Position numbers and translations under genes: made by a program
Assembly: GCF_000426185.1 (NCBI RefSeq)
Contig: NZ_AUEW01000010.1
Coordinates: 1-64,000 of the forward strand
From: Cellulomonas sp. URHD0024
GTDB taxonomy: Bacteria > Actinomycetota > Actinomycetes > Actinomycetales > Cellulomonadaceae
DNA: 64,000 nucleotides
Direction: 5' to 3'
Shown: one piece after another, positions 53,748 to 62,776 of the stretch
How positions within the stretch are numbered: the first letter of the stretch is position 1
Layout of the letters: each line of letters opens with the position of its first letter
The notes under the pieces: generated by a model
The model's database searches: none
Seen by the model: only the letters and a program-made list of their open reading frames with translations
Told to the model about the DNA's origin: nothing

Positions 53748-53847
53748 GGTGGGTGCCTCTCGTTCTGCGCGTTGCGTCTGGTGCCGGTGTGCGGCACGGG
53801 CCGCGGGGTCCGCCCGAGCGACACGCCCGGCCAGGTTCAAACCTTCA

Positions 53848-53890
53848 CCCTCTAGTTGAGGGTTATAGTTATGTCACGTTCTGTCGACAG
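53848..53890 (-). promoter_or_regulatory. ftsZ promoter with conserved inverted repeat
   Basis: The gap between ftsQ and ftsZ holds TATAAC (53862-53867, minus strand), a good -10, inside the AT-rich ACATAACTATAACCCTCAAC. Directly after it, CCCTC-aacta-GAGGG (53848-53862) is an inverted repeat over the likely transcription start. Similar sequence lies before ftsZ in other actinobacteria (from memory). The leader would be about 105 nt. Confidence 0.55.
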
Positions 53891-53968
53891 GCGTGACGCT
53901 AGGTCGCGCATCCGGCACTATCAACGACCGCGCCGCGCGTGTCGTGACTTGCCGACGAATCTCGCCCG

Positions 53969-54949
53969 CTACTTCGTGATGGGGAGCCGGGGGGCGGACA
54001 CGTCGATGACCGTCGCACCCGCCGCAGCCGGCGACGCGCGCAGCACCTTGAGCACGGCCATCTTCAACGGCGTCTCGCGCGCGCTGCCCCAGTCGACCCG
54101 GACGCCGTCACGCAGCCGCATCGTCACGGTGTCCTGCGTGTGGGCCGAGACACCTCGGACCTCTGCCAGGAGGTCCGCCGGCAGCTGTTCCAGCACACCG
54201 AGCACCGCCGCCAACGTCCGCTTGTCGCCCACCGGGACCTCGACGACCGGCAGCCCGGCCGGCGCGGCGTCGACGCGGCCGACCTGGACACCGTCCTGGT
54301 CGAGGAGCGCGAAGCTCCCCCCGGAATCCCGGTCGGGCACCGCCGCCACCGGTTCGCGCGCGACGATCGTCACCGACAGCCCGGTCGGCCAGGCGCGGGT
54401 CACGCGCGCCTCGCGGACGCCGGGCACGTCGAGCAGCTCGTCGCGCAGCGCGACCGTGTCGAGACGAGGCAGCGGCGTTCCGGCGTGCGCCGCCACGACG
54501 CCCTGGACCTGCCCGACCGCGACGACCGTCCCCGCGCCCTCGACCACGACCCCGTCCGGATCGAGCGCGAGCACGGGCGAGGCGAAGAGCAGCCAAGCGA
54601 GCCCGACGACCCCCAGGACGACCGCGACCGCGATGATCAGTTGCCGGCGCGCGAGGTTCCGGCGCGCGCGGGCCCGCTCCGCGAACCGGGCGATGGAGCT
54701 CGTCGAGACGACGGGGGGCGCGACGGGGCCGCCGTAGGCGCGCGCTCGGCCCGCGGAGTACGTGGTCACCGACCGACCGGGGCCTGGGCCGGACGACCCG
54801 AGCTGCTCGGCGACGGCGGTGGGCTCCGTGCGCTTCGGCACGGGCTTCGTCACCGGTTCCGCGACGGCCGCGGGCGTCGGTCGCGCGACGGGCCTGGCGG
54901 GGCGGCTCGGTGCGGCTCCACGCGGGGCCGGGGGTCGCGACGGGCTCAT
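53969..54949 (-). CDS. ftsQ: Cell division protein FtsQ
   Basis: This 326-residue divisome protein has a Pro/Ala-rich cytoplasmic part (about 1-100), one transmembrane helix (LIIAVAVVLGVVGLAWLLF, about 103-122) and an outside POTRA domain (ALDPDGVVVEGAG...GVREARVTRAWPTGLSVTIVAREPVA). It bridges FtsB/FtsL and the synthase FtsW/FtsI in other bacteria. The ATG overlaps the stop of murGC as ATGA. Confidence 0.94.
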   Translation of the reverse strand: MSPSRPPAPRGAAPSRPARPVARPTPAAVAEPVTKPVPKRTEPTAVAEQLGSSGPGPGRSVTTYSAGRARAYGGPVAPPVVSTSSIARFAERARARRNLARRQLIIAVAVVLGVVGLAWLLFASPVLALDPDGVVVEGAGTVVAVGQVQGVVAAHAGTPLPRLDTVALRDELLDVPGVREARVTRAWPTGLSVTIVAREPVAAVPDRDSGGSFALLDQDGVQVGRVDAAPAGLPVVEVPVGDKRTLAAVLGVLEQLPADLLAEVRGVSAHTQDTVTMRLRDGVRVDWGSARETPLKMAVLKVLRASPAAAGATVIDVSAPRLPITK

Positions 54950-57510
54950 TCGGCCCCACCGGTGAGCTCGTCGAGGACGACGGGCGCGAGGAGCGTGACG
55001 TCACCGGCGCCGACCGTGAGGACCAGGTCGCCCGGACGCGCTGCCCGCGCGACGGCCCGTGCAGCATCGAGTCGATCCGGAACGAACGCCGCCTTGCCCG
55101 CGGTCGGGACGCGGTCGACGATCATCGCGCCGGTGACCAGGGGGTCGAGGTCCTCACGGGCGGCGTACACGTCCGTCACGACGACCACGTCGGCGAGGTC
55201 GAGTGCGGCGCCGAACTCGGCGGCGAACGTCCGGGTGCGTGAGAAGAGATGTGGCTGGAAGAGGACGACCACCCGCCCGGTGCCGGCCACCGAACGGGCC
55301 TGCCGGAGCAGGGCGGCGACCTCGGTCGGGTGGTGTGCGTAGTCGTCGACGACCCGCACGCCGCCGGCCGTCCCCCGGTCCTCGAACCGGCGGCCCGTCC
55401 CCCGGAAGGCCCCGAGACCGGTGGCAACGGCGACCGGATCGGTGCCGAGCCGCCGCGCGGCCGCCCAGGCGCCGCCCGCGTTCAGCGCGTTGTGGACGCC
55501 GGGTACCGCGAGCCGGACGGTGAGCACACCGTCGGGCGTCGTCAGGTCGACGCTCCAGGCCGAGCCGTCCGGGCGTAGGTCGCCGACGACGACGTCCGCG
55601 GTCGGCGAGGTGCCGTACGTGACGACCTCGACGTCGCGGGCGGCCAGCTGGGCCCGCGCCCGGTCCACGAGTCGGACCGCGCCCGCGTCGTCGGCGCACG
55701 CGACGAGCGCGCCGCCGGGCCGGATGCGCTCGGCGAACGCGACGAACGCGTCCTCGAACGCGTCCGCGGAACCGTAGTGGTCGAGATGGTCCGGCTCGAC
55801 GTTCGTCACGACCGCGACGAGCGGCGCGTACGCCAGGAACGACCCGTCGGACTCGTCGGCCTCGGCGACGAACGCCCGGCCGGACCCGTCCCGGCTGCCA
55901 CCGAGGGATCCGTCGGCGGTGTAGACGGTGCCGCCGATCGCGAAGGACGGGTCGGCCCCGGCGTCGAGCAGCGCGGTCGCGACCATCGCCGACGTCGTCG
56001 TCTTGCCGTGCGCCCCGGCGACCGCCACCGCGTCCTTCCCGACCATGAGCGCGGCGAGCGCCTCCGAGCGGTGCAGCACCCGGATCCCCCGCTCCCGGGC
56101 GCGGACGAGCTCGGGGTTCGTGTCGCGCACGGCCGAGGAGACGACCAGCGTGTCGATGCCGTCGACGAGCGCCGCGTCGTGGCCGACGTGAACCGTGACA
56201 CCGGCCTCGCGCAGGGCGGGCAGGGCGGGACCGTCGGCTGCGTCGGAGCCGCTCACGGGCAGACCGCGCGCGGCGAGCAGCGCAGCGATCGCCGACATCC
56301 CGGCACCCCCGACCCCGACGAGGTGCACCCGCCCGAGCTTTCCGGCTGCGAGCGGCCTGGGCGCCCGGGACGGCGCGGGGAGCTCGATCTCGACGAGCCG
56401 GGCGACCCTGGCCGCGGCGTCCCGCACGCCGACGCTCGCGGCAGCGCGACCCATGCGTGCCCGCGTCTCGGCGGCCGTGTCCCCGACCAGCAGGACAGGA
56501 AGGTGCGCGAGCAACCAGGCGGGATCGAGGTCGTCGTCCTCGACGAGCAGTCCACCGCCCGCGGCGACGACGCCGGCGGCGTTGAGCCGCTGCTCACCGT
56601 TGCCCACGGGCAGCGGGACGTACACGGCAGGGATACCGAGCGCGGCGAGCTCGCAGACCGTGCCGGCGCCGGATCGCCCGACCACGACGTCGGCCACGGC
56701 CAGGGCGAGGTGCATGTCGGTCAGGTACTCGCGGACCTGGTAGTGCTCGGCACCCGGCACGCCCTCGAGCGCGGCCCGCACGACGTCGGCCTTGCCTGCG
56801 CCGGTCAGGTGCAGGACCTGCACGCCTGCCGCCAGGAGCTCGGGCGCGGCACCGGCGACCGCCGCGTTGACGCTGACGGCGCCGAGCGAACCACCGGAGA
56901 CGAGGAGCGTCGGCAGGCTCGGGTCGAGGCCCAGAGCGGCGGCGGCGGCGGCTCGCGCGGCGGACGCGTCCGCGGAGCGTTCGGCGAGCAGCCGGGCGAT
57001 GGGCGCGCGCAGCGGAAGACCCGTGACCTGCGCGTCGGGCAGCGCGGTACCGGGGAACGTCACGGCGACGGACGTCGCCCAGCGGGCGCCGAGCCGGTTG
57101 GCCAACCCCGGACGCGCGTTCGCCTCGTGGATCACGACGGGGATCCTGCGACGACGGGCCGCGAGGTAGGCCGGCGTCGAGACGTAGCCGCCGAAGCCGA
57201 CGACGACCTGCGCCCCGGACTCGTCGATCGCCGTCCCGGCGGCCCGGATCGCCGCGCGCAGCCGGCCGGGCAGCCGGAACCAGTCGAGGGTGGGGCGTCG
57301 CGGCAGCGGTACCCGCGGGACGACGGCGAGGTCGAGCCCGTGCTCGGGCACGAGTCGCGCCTCGAGGCCCTCGGCTGTGCCCAGGACCGTCAGGCGCGCG
57401 TTCGGGTGGCGCCGGCGCAGCTCGTCGGCCACCGCGAGCAGGGGGTTGACGTGTCCGGCCGTCCCGCCGCCGGCAAGGAGGACCGACGGAGGCCGGCGGT
57501 CGTCAGCCAC
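54946..57510 (-). CDS. murGC: MurG-MurC fusion: lipid II glycosyltransferase and UDP-MurNAc--L-alanine ligase
   Basis: One uninterrupted 854-residue frame carries two enzymes that are usually separate. Residues 1-375 are MurG: GGGTAGHVNP, HEANARPGLANRLGAR, VSGGSLGA and the GlcNAc-nucleotide motif GRSGAGTVCELAALGIP. After a linker of about 17 residues (376-392, Pro/Ala-rich) comes a full MurC: VHLVGVGGAGMS, the ATP loop GAHGKTTT (499-506), DESDGSFL and DDYAHHPTE. MurC adds L-Ala in the cytoplasm; MurG adds GlcNAc at the membrane. The GTG overlaps the ftsW stop by 8 nt, and the stop overlaps ftsQ. No SD with start codon is obvious at the junction. Confidence 0.92.
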   Translation of the reverse strand: MADDRRPPSVLLAGGGTAGHVNPLLAVADELRRRHPNARLTVLGTAEGLEARLVPEHGLDLAVVPRVPLPRRPTLDWFRLPGRLRAAIRAAGTAIDESGAQVVVGFGGYVSTPAYLAARRRRIPVVIHEANARPGLANRLGARWATSVAVTFPGTALPDAQVTGLPLRAPIARLLAERSADASAARAAAAAALGLDPSLPTLLVSGGSLGAVSVNAAVAGAAPELLAAGVQVLHLTGAGKADVVRAALEGVPGAEHYQVREYLTDMHLALAVADVVVGRSGAGTVCELAALGIPAVYVPLPVGNGEQRLNAAGVVAAGGGLLVEDDDLDPAWLLAHLPVLLVGDTAAETRARMGRAAASVGVRDAAARVARLVEIELPAPSRAPRPLAAGKLGRVHLVGVGGAGMSAIAALLAARGLPVSGSDAADGPALPALREAGVTVHVGHDAALVDGIDTLVVSSAVRDTNPELVRARERGIRVLHRSEALAALMVGKDAVAVAGAHGKTTTSAMVATALLDAGADPSFAIGGTVYTADGSLGGSRDGSGRAFVAEADESDGSFLAYAPLVAVVTNVEPDHLDHYGSADAFEDAFVAFAERIRPGGALVACADDAGAVRLVDRARAQLAARDVEVVTYGTSPTADVVVGDLRPDGSAWSVDLTTPDGVLTVRLAVPGVHNALNAGGAWAAARRLGTDPVAVATGLGAFRGTGRRFEDRGTAGGVRVVDDYAHHPTEVAALLRQARSVAGTGRVVVLFQPHLFSRTRTFAAEFGAALDLADVVVVTDVYAAREDLDPLVTGAMIVDRVPTAGKAAFVPDRLDAARAVARAARPGDLVLTVGAGDVTLLAPVVLDELTGGAE

Positions 57511-58762
57511 GGGACCGCCCGACGACGGCGAGCGAGCGGCGGACGACGCTCGGCCGTGCGGCGAGCGCCTCCGCGGCACCGGGCTCCGAGCGCGCGAAAG
57601 AGATCAGCACGCCGAGCGCTGCCATGGTCATGATCAGGGCGGACCCCCCCGCAGACACCAACGGCAGTGGCACGCCGATCACCGGCGCGAGGCCGATGAC
57701 CACGGCGATGTTCACGAGGGCCTGGCCGATGATCCAGCAAAGGATCGCGCCGGTGGCGATCTGCACGAACGGGTCCGGGTGGCGACGGATGATCCGGATC
57801 ATGGCGAACGCGAGCAGCCCGAACAGCGCGAGCACGAGCAGCGTCCCGATCAGACCGAGCTCCTCACCGAGGATCGCGAAGATGAAGTCGTTGTGGGCGG
57901 CCGGCAGGTAGGACCACTTCTCACGGCTCTCCCCCAGTCCCAGACCTCCCCAGCCGCCGCTCGCCAGCCCGTAGCCCCCGTGCAGGGCCTGGTAGCAGGA
58001 GGACTGCGCGTCGCACTCGCTCCCGGAGACCCAGTCGAGGATGCGCTTCTTCCGGTTCGTGCTGGTCACCGTCAGCGCGGCCGTCAGACCGACGGCGAGC
58101 AGCGCCGAGAACCCGAACATCCGCAGGGGCAGACCGGCGACGAACAGCGCGCCGGCGACCAGCAGGAGCAGCACCATGGCCGTCCCGAGGTCGTGGCCGG
58201 CGAGCACCACGGCGAGCGCGAGCCCGGCGACGGGCACGACGGGGATGAGCGCGTGCCGCCACTGCCGGAGCAACGGGAGCTTGCGGGTCAGGACGGCCCC
58301 GAGCCACACGGCGAGCGCGAGCTTGATGGCCTCCGACGGCTGCGCCGAGAACCCACCGATGTGCACCCAGTTCTGGTTGCCGCCCACAGCCGCACCGCCC
58401 AGCGGGCTGAACACGAGGAGCTGGAACAGGATCGCTGCCCCGAGCACCGGCCACGCGAAGCGTTGGAGGAAGCGGACGGGCAGGCGTGCCAGGCCGACCA
58501 TGATCGGGAGGCCGATCAGCGCGAACTGTGCCTGGTTGAGGAACACCTTGTAGGGCGATCCGCTCGCGTCGAGCGACTCGACGCTGGAGCTGGACAGCAC
58601 CATGACGAGCCCGATGACGAGCAGGAGCGCGGCGGCGCCGATGAGCACGTAGTAGCTGGTCACTGCGCTGTTCCACTGCCCGAGCATCGACCCCGGGCGC
58701 ACAGCGGGTGCACCCGGCTCGGCTCCGTGCTCCCGGGCGGGTCGCGGCGTCGTCGCGGTCAT
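57503..58762 (-). CDS. ftsW: Peptidoglycan glycosyltransferase FtsW
   Basis: This 419-residue SEDS protein polymerises lipid II at the septum with a partner penicillin-binding protein. About ten transmembrane helices are visible. Conserved features include GGNQNWVHIGGFSAQPSE, AGHDLGTAMVL (catalytic-type Asp), GLGLGESREKWSYLPAAHNDFIFA and PLVSAGGSALI. The ATG at 58762 has GGAGGG upstream. The large loop has two cysteines (SECDAQSSCY). Confidence 0.95.
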   Translation of the reverse strand: MTATTPRPAREHGAEPGAPAVRPGSMLGQWNSAVTSYYVLIGAAALLLVIGLVMVLSSSSVESLDASGSPYKVFLNQAQFALIGLPIMVGLARLPVRFLQRFAWPVLGAAILFQLLVFSPLGGAAVGGNQNWVHIGGFSAQPSEAIKLALAVWLGAVLTRKLPLLRQWRHALIPVVPVAGLALAVVLAGHDLGTAMVLLLLVAGALFVAGLPLRMFGFSALLAVGLTAALTVTSTNRKKRILDWVSGSECDAQSSCYQALHGGYGLASGGWGGLGLGESREKWSYLPAAHNDFIFAILGEELGLIGTLLVLALFGLLAFAMIRIIRRHPDPFVQIATGAILCWIIGQALVNIAVVIGLAPVIGVPLPLVSAGGSALIMTMAALGVLISFARSEPGAAEALAARPSVVRRSLAVVGRSRG

Positions 58763-58802
58763 GCCCGGGGTCCCTCCTGCCTGGTCACGCGTCCTCGCCT
58801 GG

Positions 58803-60248
58803 TCACACGTCCTCGCCGAGCGCACGCACGGCGGCGGCGAACTCCTCACCTCGAGCGGCGTACGACGTGAACTGGTCCATCGACGCGCACGCGGGGGCGA
58901 GCAGAACGGTGATGCGCCCGGCCGTGGTCCCAAGCCCGGAAGCACCGGCGGCGAGCCGTCGTGCCTCGGTCACCGCGCTCGTCATCACGCTCCCAGTCTC
59001 ACCGGCGTCCACCTCGACCACGGGGACCTCGGGTGCGTGTCGGGCGAGTGCCTCACGCAACGGTTCCCGGTCCACCCCGATCAGGACAACCCCGGCGAGC
59101 CGGTCTCGCCGTGACGCGACCAGCTCGTCGAAGCGAGCCCCCTTGGCGAGCCCGCCCGCGACCCACACGACCGACCCGGGCGCGAACGCCCCGAGCGCGG
59201 CCGCGGCCGCATGCGCGTTGGTGGCCTTCGAGTCGTCGACGTAGGCGATCTGGTCGATCGTCGCGACGGTCTCCAGCCGGTGCGCTCCGGTCGAGTAGGC
59301 ACGCAGACCGGCGCGGACGGCCGAGGGATCCACCCCGTGCGCGAGCGCCAGCGCGGCCGCCGCGAGGGCGTTCGCGACGACGTGCGGCGGCACGGTCCCG
59401 TCCGGGCCGGCCAGCTGCGCCAGGTCCGCCAAGGTGCCCAGCTCGGCGGCGTGCGTGTGCCGGAGGCGCGCGAAACCACGGTCCACCAGGACGTCCTCGA
59501 CGAGCCCGACCTGTCCGACGAGCGGCGTGCCGAGGGTGAACCCGACCGCCACGGCGCCGTCGACCACGTCCGCCTCGCGCACGAGCTCCTCGGTGCGGGT
59601 GTCGGCGAGGTTGTACACGCACGCGACCTGGGTGCGCTCGAAGATCCGGCCCTTGTCGGCCGCGTACGCCTCCAACGACCCGTGCCAGTCGAGGTGGTCG
59701 GCCGCGATGTTGAGCACGGCTGCGGCCTGTGCGGACATCGAGTGCGTGAAGTGCAGCTGGAAGCTCGACAGCTCGACGACGAGGACGTCGAGCGACGGGT
59801 CGGTGGCGGCGAGCACGACCGGCGGCCCGACGTTGCCGACCGCCGCGACGTCCCTGCCCGCGGCGCGCAGGATCGACTCGACCATGCCCACGGTGGTGGT
59901 CTTGCCGTTGGTGCCGGTCACGGCCAGCCAGGGCGCAGGACCTCCGCCGGACGCCCGGTCGACCCGCACCTGCCAGGCGAGCTCGACCTCGCTCCAGACG
60001 GGTAGCCCGCGTTCGAGCGCTGCCGCGAGCAACGGGTGGTCCGGGGCCAGGCCGGGAGAGGCGACGACGAGGGAGGCCCGGTCGAGAGCGGTCCCCTCGA
60101 GCAGCTCCGCGGTGCCGATCACGTCGTCGGCGTGGTCGTCGACCGGCACCACACGCACTCCGTGGGCGGCAAGCACCTCGGCTGCGGCCCGACCCGAGAC
60201 GCCGAGGCCGGCAACGACGACCAGTGCGCCCTCAAGCTCGAGCGCCAC
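58803..60248 (-). CDS. murD: UDP-MurNAc-L-alanine--D-glutamate ligase
   Basis: This 481-residue Mur ligase adds D-Glu to UDP-MurNAc-L-Ala. The N-terminal nucleotide loop AGLGVSGRAAAE, the ATP loop VTGTNGKTTTV, NIAADHLDWHGS, and VDDSKATNAHA are intact. The GTG start lies directly next to the mraY TAG stop. A 40-nt gap with an SD separates it from ftsW. Confidence 0.96.
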   Translation of the reverse strand: MALELEGALVVVAGLGVSGRAAAEVLAAHGVRVVPVDDHADDVIGTAELLEGTALDRASLVVASPGLAPDHPLLAAALERGLPVWSEVELAWQVRVDRASGGGPAPWLAVTGTNGKTTTVGMVESILRAAGRDVAAVGNVGPPVVLAATDPSLDVLVVELSSFQLHFTHSMSAQAAAVLNIAADHLDWHGSLEAYAADKGRIFERTQVACVYNLADTRTEELVREADVVDGAVAVGFTLGTPLVGQVGLVEDVLVDRGFARLRHTHAAELGTLADLAQLAGPDGTVPPHVVANALAAAALALAHGVDPSAVRAGLRAYSTGAHRLETVATIDQIAYVDDSKATNAHAAAAALGAFAPGSVVWVAGGLAKGARFDELVASRRDRLAGVVLIGVDREPLREALARHAPEVPVVEVDAGETGSVMTSAVTEARRLAAGASGLGTTAGRITVLLAPACASMDQFTSYAARGEEFAAAVRALGEDV

Positions 60249-61331
60249 CTACCCGGCCACCCACTCGGCATAGAAGATCCCGACGCCGAGCGCGACGAAC
60301 AGCCCGGCGATGATCCAGAACCGGATGACGATGGTGACCTCGCCCCACCCCGAGAGCTCGAAGTGGTGATGCAGCGGTGCCATCTTGAAGACCCGTCGCC
60401 GGGTCAGCTTGAAGAAGCCGATCTGGATGACGTCGGACATCACCTCGAGCACGAACAGACCACCGATGATGGCGGCGAGGATCTCGGTCCGGGTCAGGAT
60501 CGACAGCCCGGCGAGGGCACCGCCGAGGGCCAGCGAGCCGGTGTCGCCCATGAAGATCTTGGCCGGGCTGGCGTTCCACCACAGGAACCCGAAGCACGCG
60601 CCGACGATCGCGGCGGCGACGACAGCGAGGTCGAGGGGGTCGCGGGTCTCGTAGCAGCTGGGTCCGGCGGTCAGGAGGTGCTGGCAGCTCTGGTTGTTCT
60701 GCCAGACGCCGACGATGACGTAGGCGCCGAAGACGATGAGCGAGACACCCGTGGCCAGCCCGTCGAGGCCGTCGGTCAGGTTCACCGCGTTGGACCAGGC
60801 CGTGATGAGGAAGTTCGCCCAGACGATGAACAGCAGGATGCCGAGCGTCACCCCCCCGAAGGCCAGGTCGAGCTTGGTGTCGCGGATGAACGAGATGTTG
60901 GTGGACGCAGGCGTGCGGAGCTTGTCGTTCGAGAACTGCAGCGCGGCGACGGCGAACGTGACGCCCACGAGCCCCTGCCCGAGGATCTTCCAGCGTGCCT
61001 TGAGACCGAGGCTGCGTTGCCGGGAGATCTTGATGAAGTCGTCGAGGAACCCGACCAGGCCGAGCCCGGTCATCAGGAAGAGCACGAGGACGGCCGACGC
61101 GCTCGGCATCGTCCCGGTCGCGACCAGACCGCCGATCCAGCCCAGCAGCGTGGCCGCGATGATCACGACACCGCCCATCGTGGGGGTCCCGCGCTTGGTG
61201 AAGTGCGCTGTCGGGCCGTCCTGCCGGATGAACTGGCCGTACTGCTTGCGGACCAGGAACCGGATGAACAACGGCGTGCCGAACAGGGCGATGACCATGG
61301 ACAGGCCGCCGGAGATCATCAGCGCTCTCAC
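60249..61331 (-). CDS. mraY: Phospho-MurNAc-pentapeptide transferase
   Basis: This 360-residue membrane enzyme loads UDP-MurNAc-pentapeptide onto undecaprenyl phosphate to make lipid I. Ten helices, the catalytic [31 protein letters not shown] and the HHHFEL loop are all seen. The GTG overlaps the murF stop as GTGA; an ATG four codons later (61319) is an alternative. Confidence 0.97.
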   Translation of the reverse strand: MRALMISGGLSMVIALFGTPLFIRFLVRKQYGQFIRQDGPTAHFTKRGTPTMGGVVIIAATLLGWIGGLVATGTMPSASAVLVLFLMTGLGLVGFLDDFIKISRQRSLGLKARWKILGQGLVGVTFAVAALQFSNDKLRTPASTNISFIRDTKLDLAFGGVTLGILLFIVWANFLITAWSNAVNLTDGLDGLATGVSLIVFGAYVIVGVWQNNQSCQHLLTAGPSCYETRDPLDLAVVAAAIVGACFGFLWWNASPAKIFMGDTGSLALGGALAGLSILTRTEILAAIIGGLFVLEVMSDVIQIGFFKLTRRRVFKMAPLHHHFELSGWGEVTIVIRFWIIAGLFVALGVGIFYAEWVAG

Positions 61332-62776
61332 GACGCTGCTCCTTCGACGAGCCGGTCACCGAGGCGCCACAGGCCGGAACCGTACGACGACTTCACCAGG
61401 ACGACGTCCCCCGAGCGCATCTCGGACTCCAGGAACCGCGTCGCCACGTCCAGGTCGTCGGCGAGCACGACCTCGTCCCCCCACGAGCCCTCGTGGTTGG
61501 CCCCGTCGCGGATGGCGCGGGCCCCCTCGCCCACGACGATCGTCAGGCCGATGTTCAGTCGCACGCAGAGCCGGCCGATGGCGTCGTGCGCGGTCCGCGC
61601 GTCCGGGCCGAGCTCGAGCATCTCGCCGAGAACCGCGATGGAGCGGCGGTCGCGTCCCGCCAGCACGGCGAGCGCCTTCAGGGCGGCGCGCATCGAGTCG
61701 GGGTTCGCGTTGTACGAGTCGTCGACGACCGTCACGCCGTCCGGACGGTCCACGACGTGCATGCGGTGCGGGCTCAGGGCGTCGGCGACCGACAGGCCTG
61801 CGGCGACCTCGTCGACGTCGAGGCCGAGAGCCAGCGCCGCGGCCGCCGCGCCGAGCGCGTTGTGCACGTGGTGCTCGCCGACGAGGCGCAGCTCGACCTG
61901 TGCCGAACGCTCCGGTGTCCCGAGCCGCGAGACCAGGGTGAAACGCGCGCGGCCCGCTCGATCGAGGACGACGTCGCGCGCGCCGACGGACGCCTCCGGC
62001 GCGGCGCCGAACGTCACGACGTCGCCCGGGGCCAGCGCCGACATCGCCGACACGCGGGGGTCGTCGGCGTTGAGCACGGCGACCCCGTCGGCGACGAGAC
62101 CTTGCACGATCTCGGCCTTGGCCCGAGCCACCGCCTCGATCCCCCCGAAGCCGCCCAGGTGCGCCTGACCGACGACGAGCACGACGGCGACGTCCGGCGG
62201 TGCGATCTGGGTGAGGTAGTCGAGGTGTCCGGGCCCGCTCGCGCCCATCTCGAGAACCAGGAACCGGGTGGACTCGTCGGCCCGCAGGACCGTCAGCGGC
62301 AGGCCGATCTCGTTGTTGAACGACCGCACCGGCGCGACGGTGGGCCCGACGCTCCCGCACAGCTGCGCGAGCAGGTCCTTGGTGGTCGTCTTGCCCACCG
62401 ACCCGGTGATGCCGACGACCTTGAGCCCGCTCCCGCCGGGTTCCCACGAGATCTCGCGCAACCGCTCGAGGACGGCGCGCGCCAGGTCCCCCAGTGCCTT
62501 CTCGACGTCCGGGACGACGACACTGGGAACGACCGCGCCACCGCTGCCGACGACGTCGCGAGCCGCGAGAACGAGCGCGGCGCCCGCCCGGACGGCGGCC
62601 GCCGCGTACTCGTGACCGTCGACGTGCTCCCCGGGCAGGGCGACGAAGAGACCGCCGAGGACCTCCTCGCGCGAGTCGACGACCACGGACCCGCTGACCA
62701 GGAGCGACGGGTCGACGCCACCGCGCAGCACGCCACCCGTCGCGGCCGCGATCTCGGCCGCCGTCAGGGCGATCAC
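61328..62776 (-). CDS. murF: UDP-MurNAc-tripeptide--D-alanyl-D-alanine ligase
   Basis: This 482-residue Mur ligase adds D-Ala-D-Ala to the tripeptide. It has the N-terminal domain with [19 protein letters not shown], the ATP loop [26 protein letters not shown] and [15 protein letters not shown]. The GTG overlaps the murE stop and the stop overlaps mraY, each as GTGA. Confidence 0.97.
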   Translation of the reverse strand: MIALTAAEIAAATGGVLRGGVDPSLLVSGSVVVDSREEVLGGLFVALPGEHVDGHEYAAAAVRAGAALVLAARDVVGSGGAVVPSVVVPDVEKALGDLARAVLERLREISWEPGGSGLKVVGITGSVGKTTTKDLLAQLCGSVGPTVAPVRSFNNEIGLPLTVLRADESTRFLVLEMGASGPGHLDYLTQIAPPDVAVVLVVGQAHLGGFGGIEAVARAKAEIVQGLVADGVAVLNADDPRVSAMSALAPGDVVTFGAAPEASVGARDVVLDRAGRARFTLVSRLGTPERSAQVELRLVGEHHVHNALGAAAAALALGLDVDEVAAGLSVADALSPHRMHVVDRPDGVTVVDDSYNANPDSMRAALKALAVLAGRDRRSIAVLGEMLELGPDARTAHDAIGRLCVRLNIGLTIVVGEGARAIRDGANHEGSWGDEVVLADDLDVATRFLESEMRSGDVVLVKSSYGSGLWRLGDRLVEGAAS

